64,000 nt of DNA from an uncultured Granulosicoccaceae bacterium (lineage in GTDB: Bacteria; Pseudomonadota; Gammaproteobacteria; Granulosicoccales; Granulosicoccaceae). The DNA lies in the NCBI GenBank assembly GCA_938035945.1, contig CALHOU010000048.1, positions 1-64,000 on the forward strand, written 5' to 3'. Position numbers and translations under genes: made by a program. This document shows positions 9,963-18,846 of the stretch, one piece after another; within the stretch, counting starts at the first letter, position 1, and each line of letters begins with the position of its first letter. The notes beneath the pieces are model-generated. The model ran no database searches. It had not been told where the DNA came from and saw only the letters and a list, made by a program, of their open reading frames with translations.

Positions 9963-11099
9963 ATGCAATTAAGCAATGAACAACAACTGATTCGCGATAC
10001 CGCAAGATCCTTCGCGCAAGACGTGTTAGCGCCCCAAGCCGCTGCGAATGATGCACAGGCGCGCTTCCCCACTGACGCGATTAAAGCCATGGGTGAACTT
10101 GGCTTTATGGGCATGTTAGTGCCCGAAGAATATGGCGGCTCATTCACGGACAATGTCAGCTACGCGCTCGCACTGGAAGAAATTGCCGCTGGTGATGGCG
10201 CGTGTTCAACCATCATGAGCGTGCACAACTCGGTGGGTTGCATGCCAATTTTGCGCTTTGGCACAGATGCGCAAAAGCAATCCCTGCTCCCAACCATGGT
10301 CACCGGTGAAAAACTTGCCGCATTTTGTTTAACCGAACCCGATGCTGGTTCTGATGCGGCCGCTATAGTCACGAAGGCCACGCCCACGAATGACGGCTAC
10401 GAACTCAACGGTGTTAAGCAATTTATAACCTCTGGCAATAGCGCTCAGGTTGCCATTGCTTTTGCACGTACAAGCGAAGGCAAACGCGGAATTAGCGCGT
10501 TCATCGTACACACCGACAACCCAGGCTATGAAGTGGCCCGAGTTGAGAAAAAGCTTGGACAAAAAGCATCTGATACGTGTCAAATACGATTCAATAATTG
10601 CCTGGTTCCCGCGTCAGATCGCTTGGGGGAAGTTGGCGATGGCTACCGCATTGCGTTAAGTAATCTGGAAGGCGGGCGTATTGGTATTGCCGCACAAGCC
10701 GTCGGTATGGCGCGCTCAGCCTATGCTTATGCACTTGACTTTGCACAGCAGCGATCAACGTTTGGCAAACCCATTTTTGAACATCAAGCCGTGGCGTTCA
10801 AGTTAGCCGATATGGCAATGCAAATCGATGCTGCCCGACTACTTGTACATCGGGCTGCTGCGTTACGAGACTTAGATCAACCGTGCTTGGTTGAAGCATC
10901 GATGGCAAAACTATTTGCCAGTGAGATGGCCGAGAAAGTGTGCTCTGAAGCCATTCAGATTCACGGCGGCTATGGTTACCTGCAAGACTATGCCGTTGAA
11001 CGCATCGCGCGTGATGTTCGCGTGTGTCAACTGTATGAAGGCACGTCAGAAATTCAGCGAATTGTTATTAGTAGAGCACTGCCGAGTCGCGATCAGTAG
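9963..11099 (+). CDS. Short-chain acyl-CoA dehydrogenase
   Basis: A 378-residue flavoprotein of the acyl-CoA dehydrogenase family. The N-terminal helical domain is followed by the FAD-binding middle domain ([18 protein letters not shown]) and a C-terminal helical domain. The catalytic Glu is in [10 protein letters not shown] near residue 359, the position used by short-chain enzymes. It oxidises a short acyl-CoA to the 2-enoyl-CoA and passes electrons to ETF. Because icmF and a thiolase flank it, butyryl-CoA or isobutyryl-CoA is the likely substrate, but sequence alone does not settle chain length or branching. It is the last gene of the merR operon. Confidence 0.92.
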   Translation: MQLSNEQQLIRDTARSFAQDVLAPQAAANDAQARFPTDAIKAMGELGFMGMLVPEEYGGSFTDNVSYALALEEIAAGDGACSTIMSVHNSVGCMPILRFGTDAQKQSLLPTMVTGEKLAAFCLTEPDAGSDAAAIVTKATPTNDGYELNGVKQFITSGNSAQVAIAFARTSEGKRGISAFIVHTDNPGYEVARVEKKLGQKASDTCQIRFNNCLVPASDRLGEVGDGYRIALSNLEGGRIGIAAQAVGMARSAYAYALDFAQQRSTFGKPIFEHQAVAFKLADMAMQIDAARLLVHRAAALRDLDQPCLVEASMAKLFASEMAEKVCSEAIQIHGGYGYLQDYAVERIARDVRVCQLYEGTSEIQRIVISRALPSRDQ

Positions 11100-11204
11100 A
11101 CTTGGTCAACACTTCTTAATTGAACACATTAAACTGTTGTAAGCCGCGCACGCAGTTGAGCATGCGGATGCACAATACGGGAAATTAACTACGGGTTATT
11201 AACT

Positions 11205-11819
11205 ATGAGTAGTTCGATCGATTATTACTTTGATTTTTCATCACCCTACGGGTATTTGGGTAGCACGCGTATAGAAGCGGTTGCACAAAAGCACGGACGT
11301 AAGCTTATCTGGCACCCGATATTACTTGGCGCTATTTTTAAAGTCACCGGCCAAGCACCCCTAACCACTTACCCTATTCGTGGAGACTATGCACTGCACG
11401 ACTTTAAACGTGCAGCACGCGAACATGAAATTGCCTATACCCAACCCGACCCGTTCCCGATTGGCGCCGTGGCAGCAAGTCGCGCCTGTTGTTGGCTTAA
11501 AGCATCAACTGATGCAGAACTTAACGCGCAACTAACGCCATTCGTTCATGCCATATTCAAGGCTTACTATGTTGAAGGACATAACATTAGCGATACCGAT
11601 GTAGTCTTGAACATTGCGCAAAAACTGGGTATTAATAAAGACGAACTTGCCACCGGCCTTGGCGATCAAAGTGTAAAAGATGCATTGAAATCAGCTGTAG
11701 CACAAGCGATTGAATTAGGTGTGTTCGGCTCTCCAACCACGGTCGTTGATGGTGAACTATTCTGGGGTAGCGACCGCATAGAACAAGTTGATCGCTGGCT
11801 TGACCGAGGAGGCTGGTAG
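11205..11819 (+). CDS. 2-hydroxychromene-2-carboxylate isomerase family (DsbA-like fold)
   Basis: A 204-residue thioredoxin-fold protein of the HCCA isomerase/kappa-GST family. The start SIDYYFDFSSPYGYLG has Ser in place of the redox Cys, as in HCCA isomerases, where Ser and glutathione support the reaction. The C-terminal GVFGSPTTVVDGELFWG is the conserved cis-Pro block. The named reaction belongs to naphthalene breakdown, but many bacteria without aromatic pathways carry this family, and no aromatic-ring genes are nearby, so the real substrate is unknown. The gene starts 105 bases after the acyl-CoA dehydrogenase. Confidence 0.85.
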   Translation: MSSSIDYYFDFSSPYGYLGSTRIEAVAQKHGRKLIWHPILLGAIFKVTGQAPLTTYPIRGDYALHDFKRAAREHEIAYTQPDPFPIGAVAASRACCWLKASTDAELNAQLTPFVHAIFKAYYVEGHNISDTDVVLNIAQKLGINKDELATGLGDQSVKDALKSAVAQAIELGVFGSPTTVVDGELFWGSDRIEQVDRWLDRGGW

Positions 11820-11823
11820 TAAA

Positions 11824-12159
11824 ATGCGTGAAGAAGATGTAAAGTCTGCCAAGAACTTGGTTGTGCTTGGCTTATTACTGCAAGCTTTGCACGTTCTGTT
11901 TGGGTTTACCGCTATTATGGGCATGTTTATAAATCACATGCTTATCGATAACAGCAAAGACACGGTTTATCATTCACAAATCCGCTGGCAACTGGTCACT
12001 TTTTGGTTGTGTGCAGCTTTGTATTTCATGGCTTTTTTAGCTTGGCAGTTTACCGGTGCGCTGTGGCCCGCCGCCACGGTTTTACTGTTCTCTTGCTACC
12101 GTATCGGTATTAGCATCTACTATTGCATGGCAGATCGCCCCATCGAGCGATTCATCTAG
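11824..12159 (+). CDS. DUF4870-like small membrane protein
   Basis: A 111-residue membrane protein. I chose ATG at 11824 because a strong AGGAGG lies about 11 bases upstream and the upstream extension would overlap the isomerase. After a short charged N-terminus there are about three hydrophobic segments (near residues 8-32, 52-70 and 74-95). The HSQIRWQLVTFW block resembles the H-x-RWQ-x-TFW core of DUF4870-type membrane proteins, and a conserved Tyr-Arg segment follows in the last helix. Function is unknown. It starts four bases after the isomerase stop, so the two are probably co-transcribed. Confidence 0.75.
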   Translation: MREEDVKSAKNLVVLGLLLQALHVLFGFTAIMGMFINHMLIDNSKDTVYHSQIRWQLVTFWLCAALYFMAFLAWQFTGALWPAATVLLFSCYRIGISIYYCMADRPIERFI

Positions 12160-12242
12160 CGTTGGATCGGGCCATTCATCCGACATACCCAGATTGCTTC
12201 CTGCTATCATCAATCCATTACAACAATCAATTGGAAAACTCG

Positions 12243-12488
12243 ATGTCTCAAGGAAAATCTGCACAAAACGCTCCGTATAAAGTCGAAGTCGAAGCCGGCG
12301 AAAGTTACTTCTGGTGCTCTTGCGGGCTAAGCAGTAAGCAACCGTTCTGCGATGGCAGTCATAAAGGCTCAGAATTTTCACCGGTTAAATACGTTGCCGA
12401 AGACAGTAAGCCGGTATTTTTTTGCGGCTGTAAAGCATCAGGAAATTCACCCATGTGTGATGGCTCGCACAAGAAACTGGACGACTAA
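12243..12488 (+). CDS. Two-CDGSH iron-sulfur protein
   Basis: An 81-residue soluble protein with two CDGSH zinc-finger-like iron-sulfur motifs. The first has Cys25, Cys27, Cys36 and His40 (CSCGL...CDGSH) and the second Cys61, Cys63, Cys72 and His76 (CGCKA...CDGSH). Each should bind one redox-active [2Fe-2S] cluster through three Cys and one His. Bacterial double-CDGSH proteins are proposed redox or Fe-S handling proteins. I chose the internal ATG at 12243, because upstream codons translate to low-complexity, non-conserved sequence. Confidence 0.9.
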   Translation: MSQGKSAQNAPYKVEVEAGESYFWCSCGLSSKQPFCDGSHKGSEFSPVKYVAEDSKPVFFCGCKASGNSPMCDGSHKKLDD

Positions 12489-12524
12489 GTTTGTAAGTTG
12501 CCTTGCTATGTTAAGGCTATGTCG

Positions 12525-13619
12525 ATGGATAAAATAAAAAGCATTCAAAGCAAGCTGTTTCGCGTACCACTGGCAGAAACCCTAGTTGATGCTAAACACG
12601 GTGCGCACACGCACTTTGAACTCATTACCGTCACCATCGAAACCGAACAAGGCTTAATTGGCACGGGCTACACCTACACCGGTGGTCGTGGCGGTCAAGC
12701 AGTCTTGGCCATGCTTGAATATGATCTTGCGCCAATGCTAATTAACCAAGACGCCGCTGCAATTGATGTGCTCTACGACGAGATGCAATGGCACATTCAC
12801 TATGTGGGTCGTGGTGGCATAGCGAGCTTCGCAATTTCTGCAGTAGATATAGCGCTGTGGGATATTCAAGGTATCCGCACTGAACAAGCTTTATGGAAAA
12901 TGGCTGGCGGTCATGGCAAAACATGCAAGGCTTATTGCGGTGGCATTGACTTAAATTTTCCATTGGAAAAATTACTCGACAATGTCAAAGGCTATATTGC
13001 TGACGGATTTAACGCGGTAAAAATTAAAATAGGCCAACCAGAACTAAAAACCGATATTGAACGCATTGAAGCTGTGCGTAACGTTCTTGGAGAAGATCGA
13101 GCCTTTATGGTCGATGCAAATTATGCGCTCAGTGTTGACCAAGCAATTACCGCTGCCAATGCATTTCATCCCTACAACCTACTATGGTTTGAAGAACCTA
13201 CCATCCCCGATGACTATTTCGGCTATGCACGCATTGCCGCGCAAACCAAGCTTCCCTTGGCCATGGGTGAAAACTTGCACACAATTCAAGAATTTGAACT
13301 GGCATGCAATCACGCAAGCTTAAGCTTCTTACAACCAGACGCTTCAAATTGTGGCGGCATAACCGGATGGTTGCGAGCTGCCAAGCTTGGTCAGCAAGCT
13401 AGACTGAGCGTGTGCAGCCACGGCATGCAAGAATTACACGTATCGCTATTAGCCTCGCAAGCTGATGCGGGCTGGCTTGAAGTACATTCGTTTCCGATTG
13501 ATCAATACACCCATCGGCCATTGGTTGTTGAACAGTTTCAAGCAGTTGCCTCTGACGAGCCCGGTTCAGGTGTGCAGTTTAACTGGGAAAAATTAGATTC
13601 CGTGCACCAGCCGCTGTAG
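12525..13619 (+). CDS. Enolase-superfamily sugar-acid dehydratase or cycloisomerase
   Basis: A 364-residue member of the mandelate racemase/muconate lactonizing enzyme group. The capping domain spans about residues 1-120, followed by the barrel. Key residues: AVKIKIG (general-base Lys pair), MVDAN, FEEP and MGEN (the three metal-binding acids) and [10 protein letters not shown] (catalytic His region). The neighbours, a zinc dehydrogenase and a KduD-like SDR, point to a sugar acid. Galactarate/talarate-type dehydratase and 3,6-anhydrogalactonate cycloisomerase are both possible. ATG at 12525 has AAGG eight bases upstream; an ATG two codons earlier and a TTG at 12498 are in frame. Confidence 0.85.
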   Translation: MDKIKSIQSKLFRVPLAETLVDAKHGAHTHFELITVTIETEQGLIGTGYTYTGGRGGQAVLAMLEYDLAPMLINQDAAAIDVLYDEMQWHIHYVGRGGIASFAISAVDIALWDIQGIRTEQALWKMAGGHGKTCKAYCGGIDLNFPLEKLLDNVKGYIADGFNAVKIKIGQPELKTDIERIEAVRNVLGEDRAFMVDANYALSVDQAITAANAFHPYNLLWFEEPTIPDDYFGYARIAAQTKLPLAMGENLHTIQEFELACNHASLSFLQPDASNCGGITGWLRAAKLGQQARLSVCSHGMQELHVSLLASQADAGWLEVHSFPIDQYTHRPLVVEQFQAVASDEPGSGVQFNWEKLDSVHQPL

Positions 13620-13742
13620 CGTTCATCAACACTTGTTCGTGTGAATTCCAAGGGATCTGCCTGCGCATGTTTCGCTGCAATTCGTCGTCGAAGAACTGAT
13701 AAACTTAAGGGAATCTTCAGTAACCAGACAGAGCACATTCGC

Positions 13743-14780
13743 GTGAGTGATATTCAAGCCGCCTACTACACGGGCAACAAAACCTTCTCCGTTGAAACCA
13801 AAGCAAGCGTTGACCCCGGTGCCGACGAAGTTGAGATCAACGTCGCGTATTGCGGTATTTGCGGAACAGACTTGCATGTGTATCTAGGCCACATGGATGC
13901 TCGTATTGGTAATCACCGCGTTATTGGCCACGAAATGTCAGGTGTTGTAAACGCTATTGGCAGTAATGTATCGAATGTGGCCGTCGGCGATCATGTTGTT
14001 GTACGACCATTAGACCATTGTGGAAAATGCCCAGCCTGCGAACGTGGTCATCAACACATCTGCCAAAACCTGGATTTCCTAGGGCTCGATACGGACGGTG
14101 CATTCCAGGAAAAATGGACTGTGCCAAGCCACACCTTGCATAAGCTGCCCTCTTCTCTACCGCTAGATCATGCAGCTCTTATCGAACCAACGGCGGTTGC
14201 CGTTCACGATGTCCGTCGCGGACGTGTTCAAGCAGGCGAAGATGTTTTAGTGATCGGTGGCGGCCCCATCGGCATGTTGGTTGCCATGGCGGCAAAAAAT
14301 GCTGGCGCCAAGGTCACCGTATCTGAAATTAATTCGCACCGCCTTGCAATGGCTGAAAAACTAGGCATCAGCACCATTAACCCGGCCGAGGTTGACGCTG
14401 CAAAAACCATTCATGAAAGTACCAACAACAAAGGTGCCGACGTTGTGTTTGAAGTATCCGGCACACAACCTGGTGTTGATTTAATGACTGCCGCCGTTGC
14501 TGCGCGTGGACGCGTTGTTATGGTTGCTATTCATGCCACCAAACCTGAAGTTGATTTGTTTCAATTTTTCTGGAAAGAAATCGAAATGCTTGGTGCACGC
14601 GTCTATGAACCTGAAGATTACGATGAAGCGATTGCACTGGTTGCTAACGGCGGCATTGACGCTAAAGAGCTGATAACCGGTATTCAGTCATTAAACGAGA
14701 TAGGCGACGCATTTGCCGATTTAAGCGGCAGCCCAACGGCTATGAAAACACTGATCAAATGCTCGGAGCTAAGCGCATGA
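13743..14780 (+). CDS. Zinc-dependent alcohol/polyol dehydrogenase (MDR)
   Basis: A 345-residue medium-chain dehydrogenase. Catalytic zinc ligands come from CGICGTD (37-43) and the GHE that follows (VIGHEM). The structural-zinc lobe CGKCPACERGHQHIC has four Cys. The Rossmann motif VIGGGPIG follows at mid-protein. It resembles threonine/sorbitol/butanediol dehydrogenases and probably oxidises a secondary alcohol of a sugar or sugar acid with NAD(P). I chose GTG at 13743, because it puts the first strand at the normal position; an upstream GTG at 13641 would add a Cys/Arg-rich tail not seen in the family. It overlaps the next gene (ATGA), so the two are translationally coupled. Confidence 0.9.
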   Translation: MSDIQAAYYTGNKTFSVETKASVDPGADEVEINVAYCGICGTDLHVYLGHMDARIGNHRVIGHEMSGVVNAIGSNVSNVAVGDHVVVRPLDHCGKCPACERGHQHICQNLDFLGLDTDGAFQEKWTVPSHTLHKLPSSLPLDHAALIEPTAVAVHDVRRGRVQAGEDVLVIGGGPIGMLVAMAAKNAGAKVTVSEINSHRLAMAEKLGISTINPAEVDAAKTIHESTNNKGADVVFEVSGTQPGVDLMTAAVAARGRVVMVAIHATKPEVDLFQFFWKEIEMLGARVYEPEDYDEAIALVANGGIDAKELITGIQSLNEIGDAFADLSGSPTAMKTLIKCSELSA

Positions 14781-15547
14781 GTGTACTGGATACGTTTAAG
14801 CTTGACGGTAAAACAGCCCTTGTTACCGGTTGCAAGCGTGGCATTGGCAAAGCCATGGCTGTTGCCCTTGCCCAAGCCGGCGCTGACATTATCGGCGTGA
14901 GTGCAACACTTGAAACAAGCGGCAGCGACGTCGAAAAAGAAGTCACGGCATTGGGAAAAAGCTTCACCGCTTACACGTGCGATTTTTCTGATCGCGCTGC
15001 ACTAAAACAGTTTGCGTCAAACCTAACATCGAATCATAAAAAAATAGACATACTGGTTAACAACGCCGGCACCATTAAGCGTGCACCTGCTGCTGAACAC
15101 CCAGATGAATTTTGGGATGAAGTGATGGAAGTGAACCTATCTGCGCAATTTTTATTGTCCAAAGAAATCGGTGCGCAGATGATCGACAATGGTTCGGGAA
15201 AAATAATTTTTACCGCATCTCTACTCACATTCCAAGGCGGTATTACAGTACCTGGTTATGCAGCCAGTAAAGGTGGGATTGGCCAGCTCACCATGGCACT
15301 AGCAAACGAATGGGGTTCAAAAGGCATTAACGTTAACGCAATTGCACCCGGTTATATTCGTACTGATAACACGCAGGCCTTGCAGGATAACAAAGATCGC
15401 CACGACGCCATTCTCGAACGTATCCCAGCAGGTCGCTGGGGTGAAACACAAGATTTTGCTGGCCCCGTGGTGTTCTTAGCCTCCGAGGCTGCGAACTATT
15501 TACACGGCACCATTGTTACCGTTGACGGTGGTTGGATGGGTCGTTAA
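14777..15547 (+). CDS. KduD-like short-chain dehydrogenase
   Basis: A 256-residue SDR most like 2-deoxy-D-gluconate 3-dehydrogenase / 2-dehydro-3-deoxy-D-gluconate 5-dehydrogenase (KduD). The cofactor motif is TGCKRGIG, with NNAG following and a Ser...GYAASK catalytic set. The C-terminus has NVNAIAPGYI, ERIPAGRWG and VDGGWMGR, all typical of KduD. It would reduce or oxidise a ketone on a deoxy-sugar acid. ATG at 14777 overlaps the stop of the zinc dehydrogenase. Its stop codon overlaps, on the other strand, the stop of the convergent epimerase-like gene. Confidence 0.88.
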   Translation: MSVLDTFKLDGKTALVTGCKRGIGKAMAVALAQAGADIIGVSATLETSGSDVEKEVTALGKSFTAYTCDFSDRAALKQFASNLTSNHKKIDILVNNAGTIKRAPAAEHPDEFWDEVMEVNLSAQFLLSKEIGAQMIDNGSGKIIFTASLLTFQGGITVPGYAASKGGIGQLTMALANEWGSKGINVNAIAPGYIRTDNTQALQDNKDRHDAILERIPAGRWGETQDFAGPVVFLASEAANYLHGTIVTVDGGWMGR

Positions 15548-16545
15548 GCCTGCACGTTTTCTACAATCTTTGGGTCCTGCCCGGTACAACTCACGCCGGG
15601 CACACTTGCAATTATGGCTTGCGGTAGAGGTGTATGAACTGACGGCTGCCCTAGAAGCTCTTGTAAAGCCGTACCATCCAAACGAATGTCGTGATTCCAT
15701 AGATAGCGCATGGATACAATGTCGCGCATTAGCTTGATGACCAAACCTAAAGCGCGAAACATCATCCAAGGCGCTCGCGTTACTTTGAACCGGTTTCCAG
15801 TCATCGCTTCAAGCGCTGCCTTTAATTGTCCAAATGAAAACACATGACCTGCAAACGGCAACACCATGTGATTGGGCAAGTTGTTATCCATCGCACGTAT
15901 TGTGGCAACTTGCTCAAACGCCTTAACGGCATCAGGCAAGTATGCCCACGTGTGCGGCACATCGGCAGGCCCTGCCATCATCAAAGCATTTTTGGTCACT
16001 GACTTGGTGCACATTTGAAACCAGTTTGGCGAGTTGATGTCAGGTCCAAAAAAGTCACCAAAGCGCATGATAGTTGTTCGCAGACCGTGACTTGAAGCTT
16101 TAGCAATCATATCCTCAAGCTGCGCGCGAATTTCGCCCTTTTCGTTTATCGGCGCGTTCGGTGTGTGTTCAGAGATGACACCATCAGTTGGAATGCCAGC
16201 GTTGTAAACATTGCCAACAAACATCAAGTGCGCATTGCTGCGTTGTGCCAACTCGATGATGGTGCGTGTGTAACTTAACATCAACGGATTCCAATGTTGA
16301 TACGGAACATTAACCGCGTGCACAATCACATCAACATTGTCGGCGGCAGTTTGTAGCGACAGCGGCTGCTCCAAATCGCCCACAATCCATTCAACGTTTT
16401 TGGTTTGCTCCATCCTCGCCTTACGAGTAATCGCTCTCACCCGCCAGCCTTGTTGCGCCATGCATTGCGTAAGCGCACTACCAAACCCGCCGGTTGCGCC
16501 GAGAATCAATGCTGTCCTGACAAGGTTCGTATTGCTGTTGCTCAT
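15544..16545 (-). CDS. NAD(P)-dependent epimerase/dehydratase-like protein
   Basis: A 333-residue atypical/extended SDR. The N-terminal ILGATGGFGSAL binds NAD(P), followed by VGDLEQP and HAVN (the usual NAD-adjacent strand). The catalytic Tyr is not obvious: FVGNVYNAG replaces the usual Ser...YxxxK region. It may therefore act as a NAD(P)-dependent reductase or a regulatory sensor like other NmrA/epimerase relatives. The start ATG at 16545 has AGGAG seven bases upstream. It is divergent from the LysR gene, which makes it a likely target of that regulator. Confidence 0.8.
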   Translation of the reverse strand: MSNSNTNLVRTALILGATGGFGSALTQCMAQQGWRVRAITRKARMEQTKNVEWIVGDLEQPLSLQTAADNVDVIVHAVNVPYQHWNPLMLSYTRTIIELAQRSNAHLMFVGNVYNAGIPTDGVISEHTPNAPINEKGEIRAQLEDMIAKASSHGLRTTIMRFGDFFGPDINSPNWFQMCTKSVTKNALMMAGPADVPHTWAYLPDAVKAFEQVATIRAMDNNLPNHMVLPFAGHVFSFGQLKAALEAMTGNRFKVTRAPWMMFRALGLVIKLMRDIVSMRYLWNHDIRLDGTALQELLGQPSVHTPLPQAIIASVPGVSCTGQDPKIVENVQA

Positions 16546-16599
16546 GCTGTGTCTCCTGTTTATTAATAACCTGGTAAACACATTAGCGACCCAAATACG

Positions 16600-16645
16600 A
16601 ATAATAAATAGCAATAAAATGGACTGAAGTATGCAATAATAAATA
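16600..16645. repeat. 11-bp direct repeat in the LysR/epimerase intergenic region
   Basis: The sequence AATAATAAATA occurs at 16600-16610 and again at 16635-16645. The copies are 35 bases apart, about three helical turns, between the divergent epimerase-like gene and the LysR gene. The region is AT-rich, so chance is possible. Spacing and place make it a candidate pair of regulator sites. Confidence 0.3.
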
Positions 16646-16669
16646 ACACATAAAAAACAAAGAGTTAGC

Positions 16670-17551
16670 ATGGACTGGAATTTGGTTCGTTCCTATTTAA
16701 TGGTCGCAGAGCACGGTTCGACCTTGGCTGCAGCCAAACACTTAGAGGTCACACAGTCCACCATTAGCAGGCATTTGTCGGAACTGGAACGCCAGTTATC
16801 GGTGCAGTTATTTGATCGTCGCAAAACCGGATTAGTGCTGACCGATAAAGGTCATGAGCTACTGAGCTACGCAAAACAAATGGACAGCGTGGCTGATATT
16901 CTACAAACACAAGCATCGAATTTTTCCAGCTCGGTTAGTGGCACCGTACGCATCAGTGCTAGTGAGGTACTCGCCGTAGAAGTATTACCACACTGCTTGT
17001 CCACCCTGCTCGACGATAACCCCGATCTGCAAATTGAAATTGTTTCATCCAACGAAGAATCCAATCTACTGCACCGTGAGGCCGATATTGCATTACGTAT
17101 GTTCGCGCCACAGCAACAAGAGCTGGTGTCCCGGCATTTGCTTGATATTCCGATAGCATTCTATGTTCACGATAAATACATTGAAAAACACGGATTTCCT
17201 GACTCCTCAGTTGCTTTCGAAGAATTACGGTTTATCGGATTTGATGTCAGCACCCTTTTTATTGACGGCGCAAAACGTATGGGCATTAAACTCAAACGAT
17301 CGGATTTTCAAATTCGCACAGATAGCATCATGGTACAAAACCAATGTGCGTCTGCAGGGCTGGGTGCCGTTGCGATGCAAGATGCTTTAGCCCATCAAAA
17401 AAACAAGTTGCACCGCTTAGAGCTAGGCTTCGATTTACCGCCTTTGCCGCTGTATATTGTGGCTCAGCAAGAACTGCGTGCCTCGCGCAAATTGCGCGTC
17501 GTCTACGATGGTTTAGCAAACGCACTCCAATCCTTTTACAGCGCAAGTTAA
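16670..17551 (+). CDS. LysR-family transcription regulator
   Basis: A 293-residue LysR regulator. The N-terminal winged helix (WNLVRSYLMVAEHGSTLAAAKHLEVTQSTISRHLSELE) is followed by a linker helix and a two-lobed effector domain from about residue 90. It is a tetrameric DNA-binding protein in related cases. It is divergent from the epimerase-like gene across 124 bases, the standard layout for LysR and its target. The effector is unknown. The ABC importer operon begins about 190 bases downstream in the same direction and could also be controlled by it. Confidence 0.92.
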   Translation: MDWNLVRSYLMVAEHGSTLAAAKHLEVTQSTISRHLSELERQLSVQLFDRRKTGLVLTDKGHELLSYAKQMDSVADILQTQASNFSSSVSGTVRISASEVLAVEVLPHCLSTLLDDNPDLQIEIVSSNEESNLLHREADIALRMFAPQQQELVSRHLLDIPIAFYVHDKYIEKHGFPDSSVAFEELRFIGFDVSTLFIDGAKRMGIKLKRSDFQIRTDSIMVQNQCASAGLGAVAMQDALAHQKNKLHRLELGFDLPPLPLYIVAQQELRASRKLRVVYDGLANALQSFYSAS

Positions 17552-17690
17552 TCGCGCAAATACCGTACATTTGCGGTTGAATACGCCCTAGAGCCGCCTA
17601 TTGTTGGTGCCTTGGAACAAAAAGCCCTTAACAGCACGATTCTCCTATTTACATGCGCAAGCGTTCACTGTCATTATGGCGAGCACACCG

Positions 17691-17723
17691 TTGGCTGCCG
17701 GGTAAATAAAAAAAGGCAGCTAA
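17691..17723 (+). promoter_or_regulatory. 5' leader hairpin upstream of the importer operon
   Basis: TTGGCTGCC (17691-17699) pairs with GGCAGCTAA (17715-17723), nine pairs with one G-U, around an A-rich loop. It ends seven bases before the GGAGG ribosome site of the binding-protein gene. It could affect translation or be a binding site for a small RNA or protein. There is no U-tract, so it is not a standard terminator. Confidence 0.35.
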
Positions 17724-17745
17724 ACCCATTGGAGGAATGAAACAC

Positions 17746-18774
17746 ATGAAGGTAAAACTGTATTTGGGCGCAGCGCTAGTATCACTAGCGGGTGCAACAA
17801 GCAGCCAGGCAGTTGCGGCTGACAAACTTACGTACTATTGCAGTGCGCAAGAAGATTGGTGTCAGTTAATGGCGACAGGCTTTGAAGAAGCCACTGGCAT
17901 TAAAGTCAACATGACACGTAAATCATCAGGTGAAACGTTTGCACAAATCAAAGCCGAAGCCGATAACCCAAAGGGTGATATTTGGTGGGGTGGTACCGGT
18001 GACCCGCATCTGCAAGCAGCAGAAGAAGGTTTAACGGAAGCTTATGAATCACCCATGCGTGGTGAACTTCACGATTGGTCCTTATCGCAGGCCGAGTCAG
18101 GTGGCAATGCTACGATTGGTATTTACTCTGGTGCCTTAGGATATGGCTATAACTCTGAAGTGCTGGAAGCCAACAACTTGCCAGTGCCTGAATGCTGGAA
18201 AGATTTGATCAAGCCTGAATACAAAGGGCATGTGCAAATGGCCAATCCAAATTCTTCAGGTACCGCATACACCACGCTTGCAACCATTGTGCAATTATTT
18301 GGTGAAGAAGAAGGTTTTGAGTTTATGAAAGCCTTGCACAAGAACATAAACCAATACACCAAATCAGGTTCAGCGCCAATCAAAGCTGCCGCACGTGGTG
18401 AAAACACCATCGGTATCGTGTTTATGCATGATGCTGTTAAGCAAGCGGCAACGGGTTTTCCTATCCAAGTGGTTGCACCCTGCGAAGGCACGGGTTATGA
18501 AATCGGTGGCATGAGCATCATCAAAGGTGGCAGAAACCCAGAAAGCGCGAAGAAATTTTACGACTGGGCACTAACCGCCGACGTACAATCGCGCTCTCTT
18601 GAAGTTAAAGCTTTTCAGGTCATGTCTAACAAGGCTGCCCAAAGCTCACCGATGGCACCTGATCTATCCAAGCTAACGCTAATCGACTACGACTTTAAAA
18701 AGTACGGTTCTAAAGCTGAACGCAGTCGCTTACTAAAGAAGTGGGATGACGAGGTTTCAACACTGCCTCAGTAA
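17746..18774 (+). CDS. ABC importer periplasmic binding protein (Fbp/Afu type)
   Basis: A 342-residue secreted protein. The signal peptide is MKVKLYLGAALVSLAGA..QAVAA. The mature part begins DKLTYYCSAQEDWC and has the two-lobed fold of the FbpA/AfuA group (GDIWWGGTGDPH; SGALGYGYNSEV). True ferric binders carry two adjacent Tyr near the segment here read as GIVFMHDAV; these are absent. An organic or phosphorylated substrate is therefore more likely than iron. The first ATG (17737) is too close to the GGAGG site, so ATG 17746 is preferred. It is the first gene of a five-gene operon. Confidence 0.88.
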   Translation: MKVKLYLGAALVSLAGATSSQAVAADKLTYYCSAQEDWCQLMATGFEEATGIKVNMTRKSSGETFAQIKAEADNPKGDIWWGGTGDPHLQAAEEGLTEAYESPMRGELHDWSLSQAESGGNATIGIYSGALGYGYNSEVLEANNLPVPECWKDLIKPEYKGHVQMANPNSSGTAYTTLATIVQLFGEEEGFEFMKALHKNINQYTKSGSAPIKAAARGENTIGIVFMHDAVKQAATGFPIQVVAPCEGTGYEIGGMSIIKGGRNPESAKKFYDWALTADVQSRSLEVKAFQVMSNKAAQSSPMAPDLSKLTLIDYDFKKYGSKAERSRLLKKWDDEVSTLPQ

Positions 18775-18796
18775 ATGTTTTTGTCCATAGAAAACA

Positions 18797-18820
18797 GCGC
18801 TCGCCAATTCTGGCGAGTGC
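18797..18820 (+). promoter_or_regulatory. Intercistronic hairpin between binding protein and permease
   Basis: GCGCTCGCCA pairs with TGGCGAGTGC around the four-base loop ATTC, ten pairs with one G-U. It is not followed by a T-run. Hairpins at this place usually protect the upstream message and give more binding protein than permease. This role is inferred from position. Confidence 0.55.
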
Positions 18821-18846
18821 TGCACCACACGAAGCGCTAACAGTCC

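Noticed and set aside
11205-11819. Evidence of naphthalene degradation
   Set aside because: The isomerase family is widespread and there are no ring-dioxygenase or other aromatic genes nearby.
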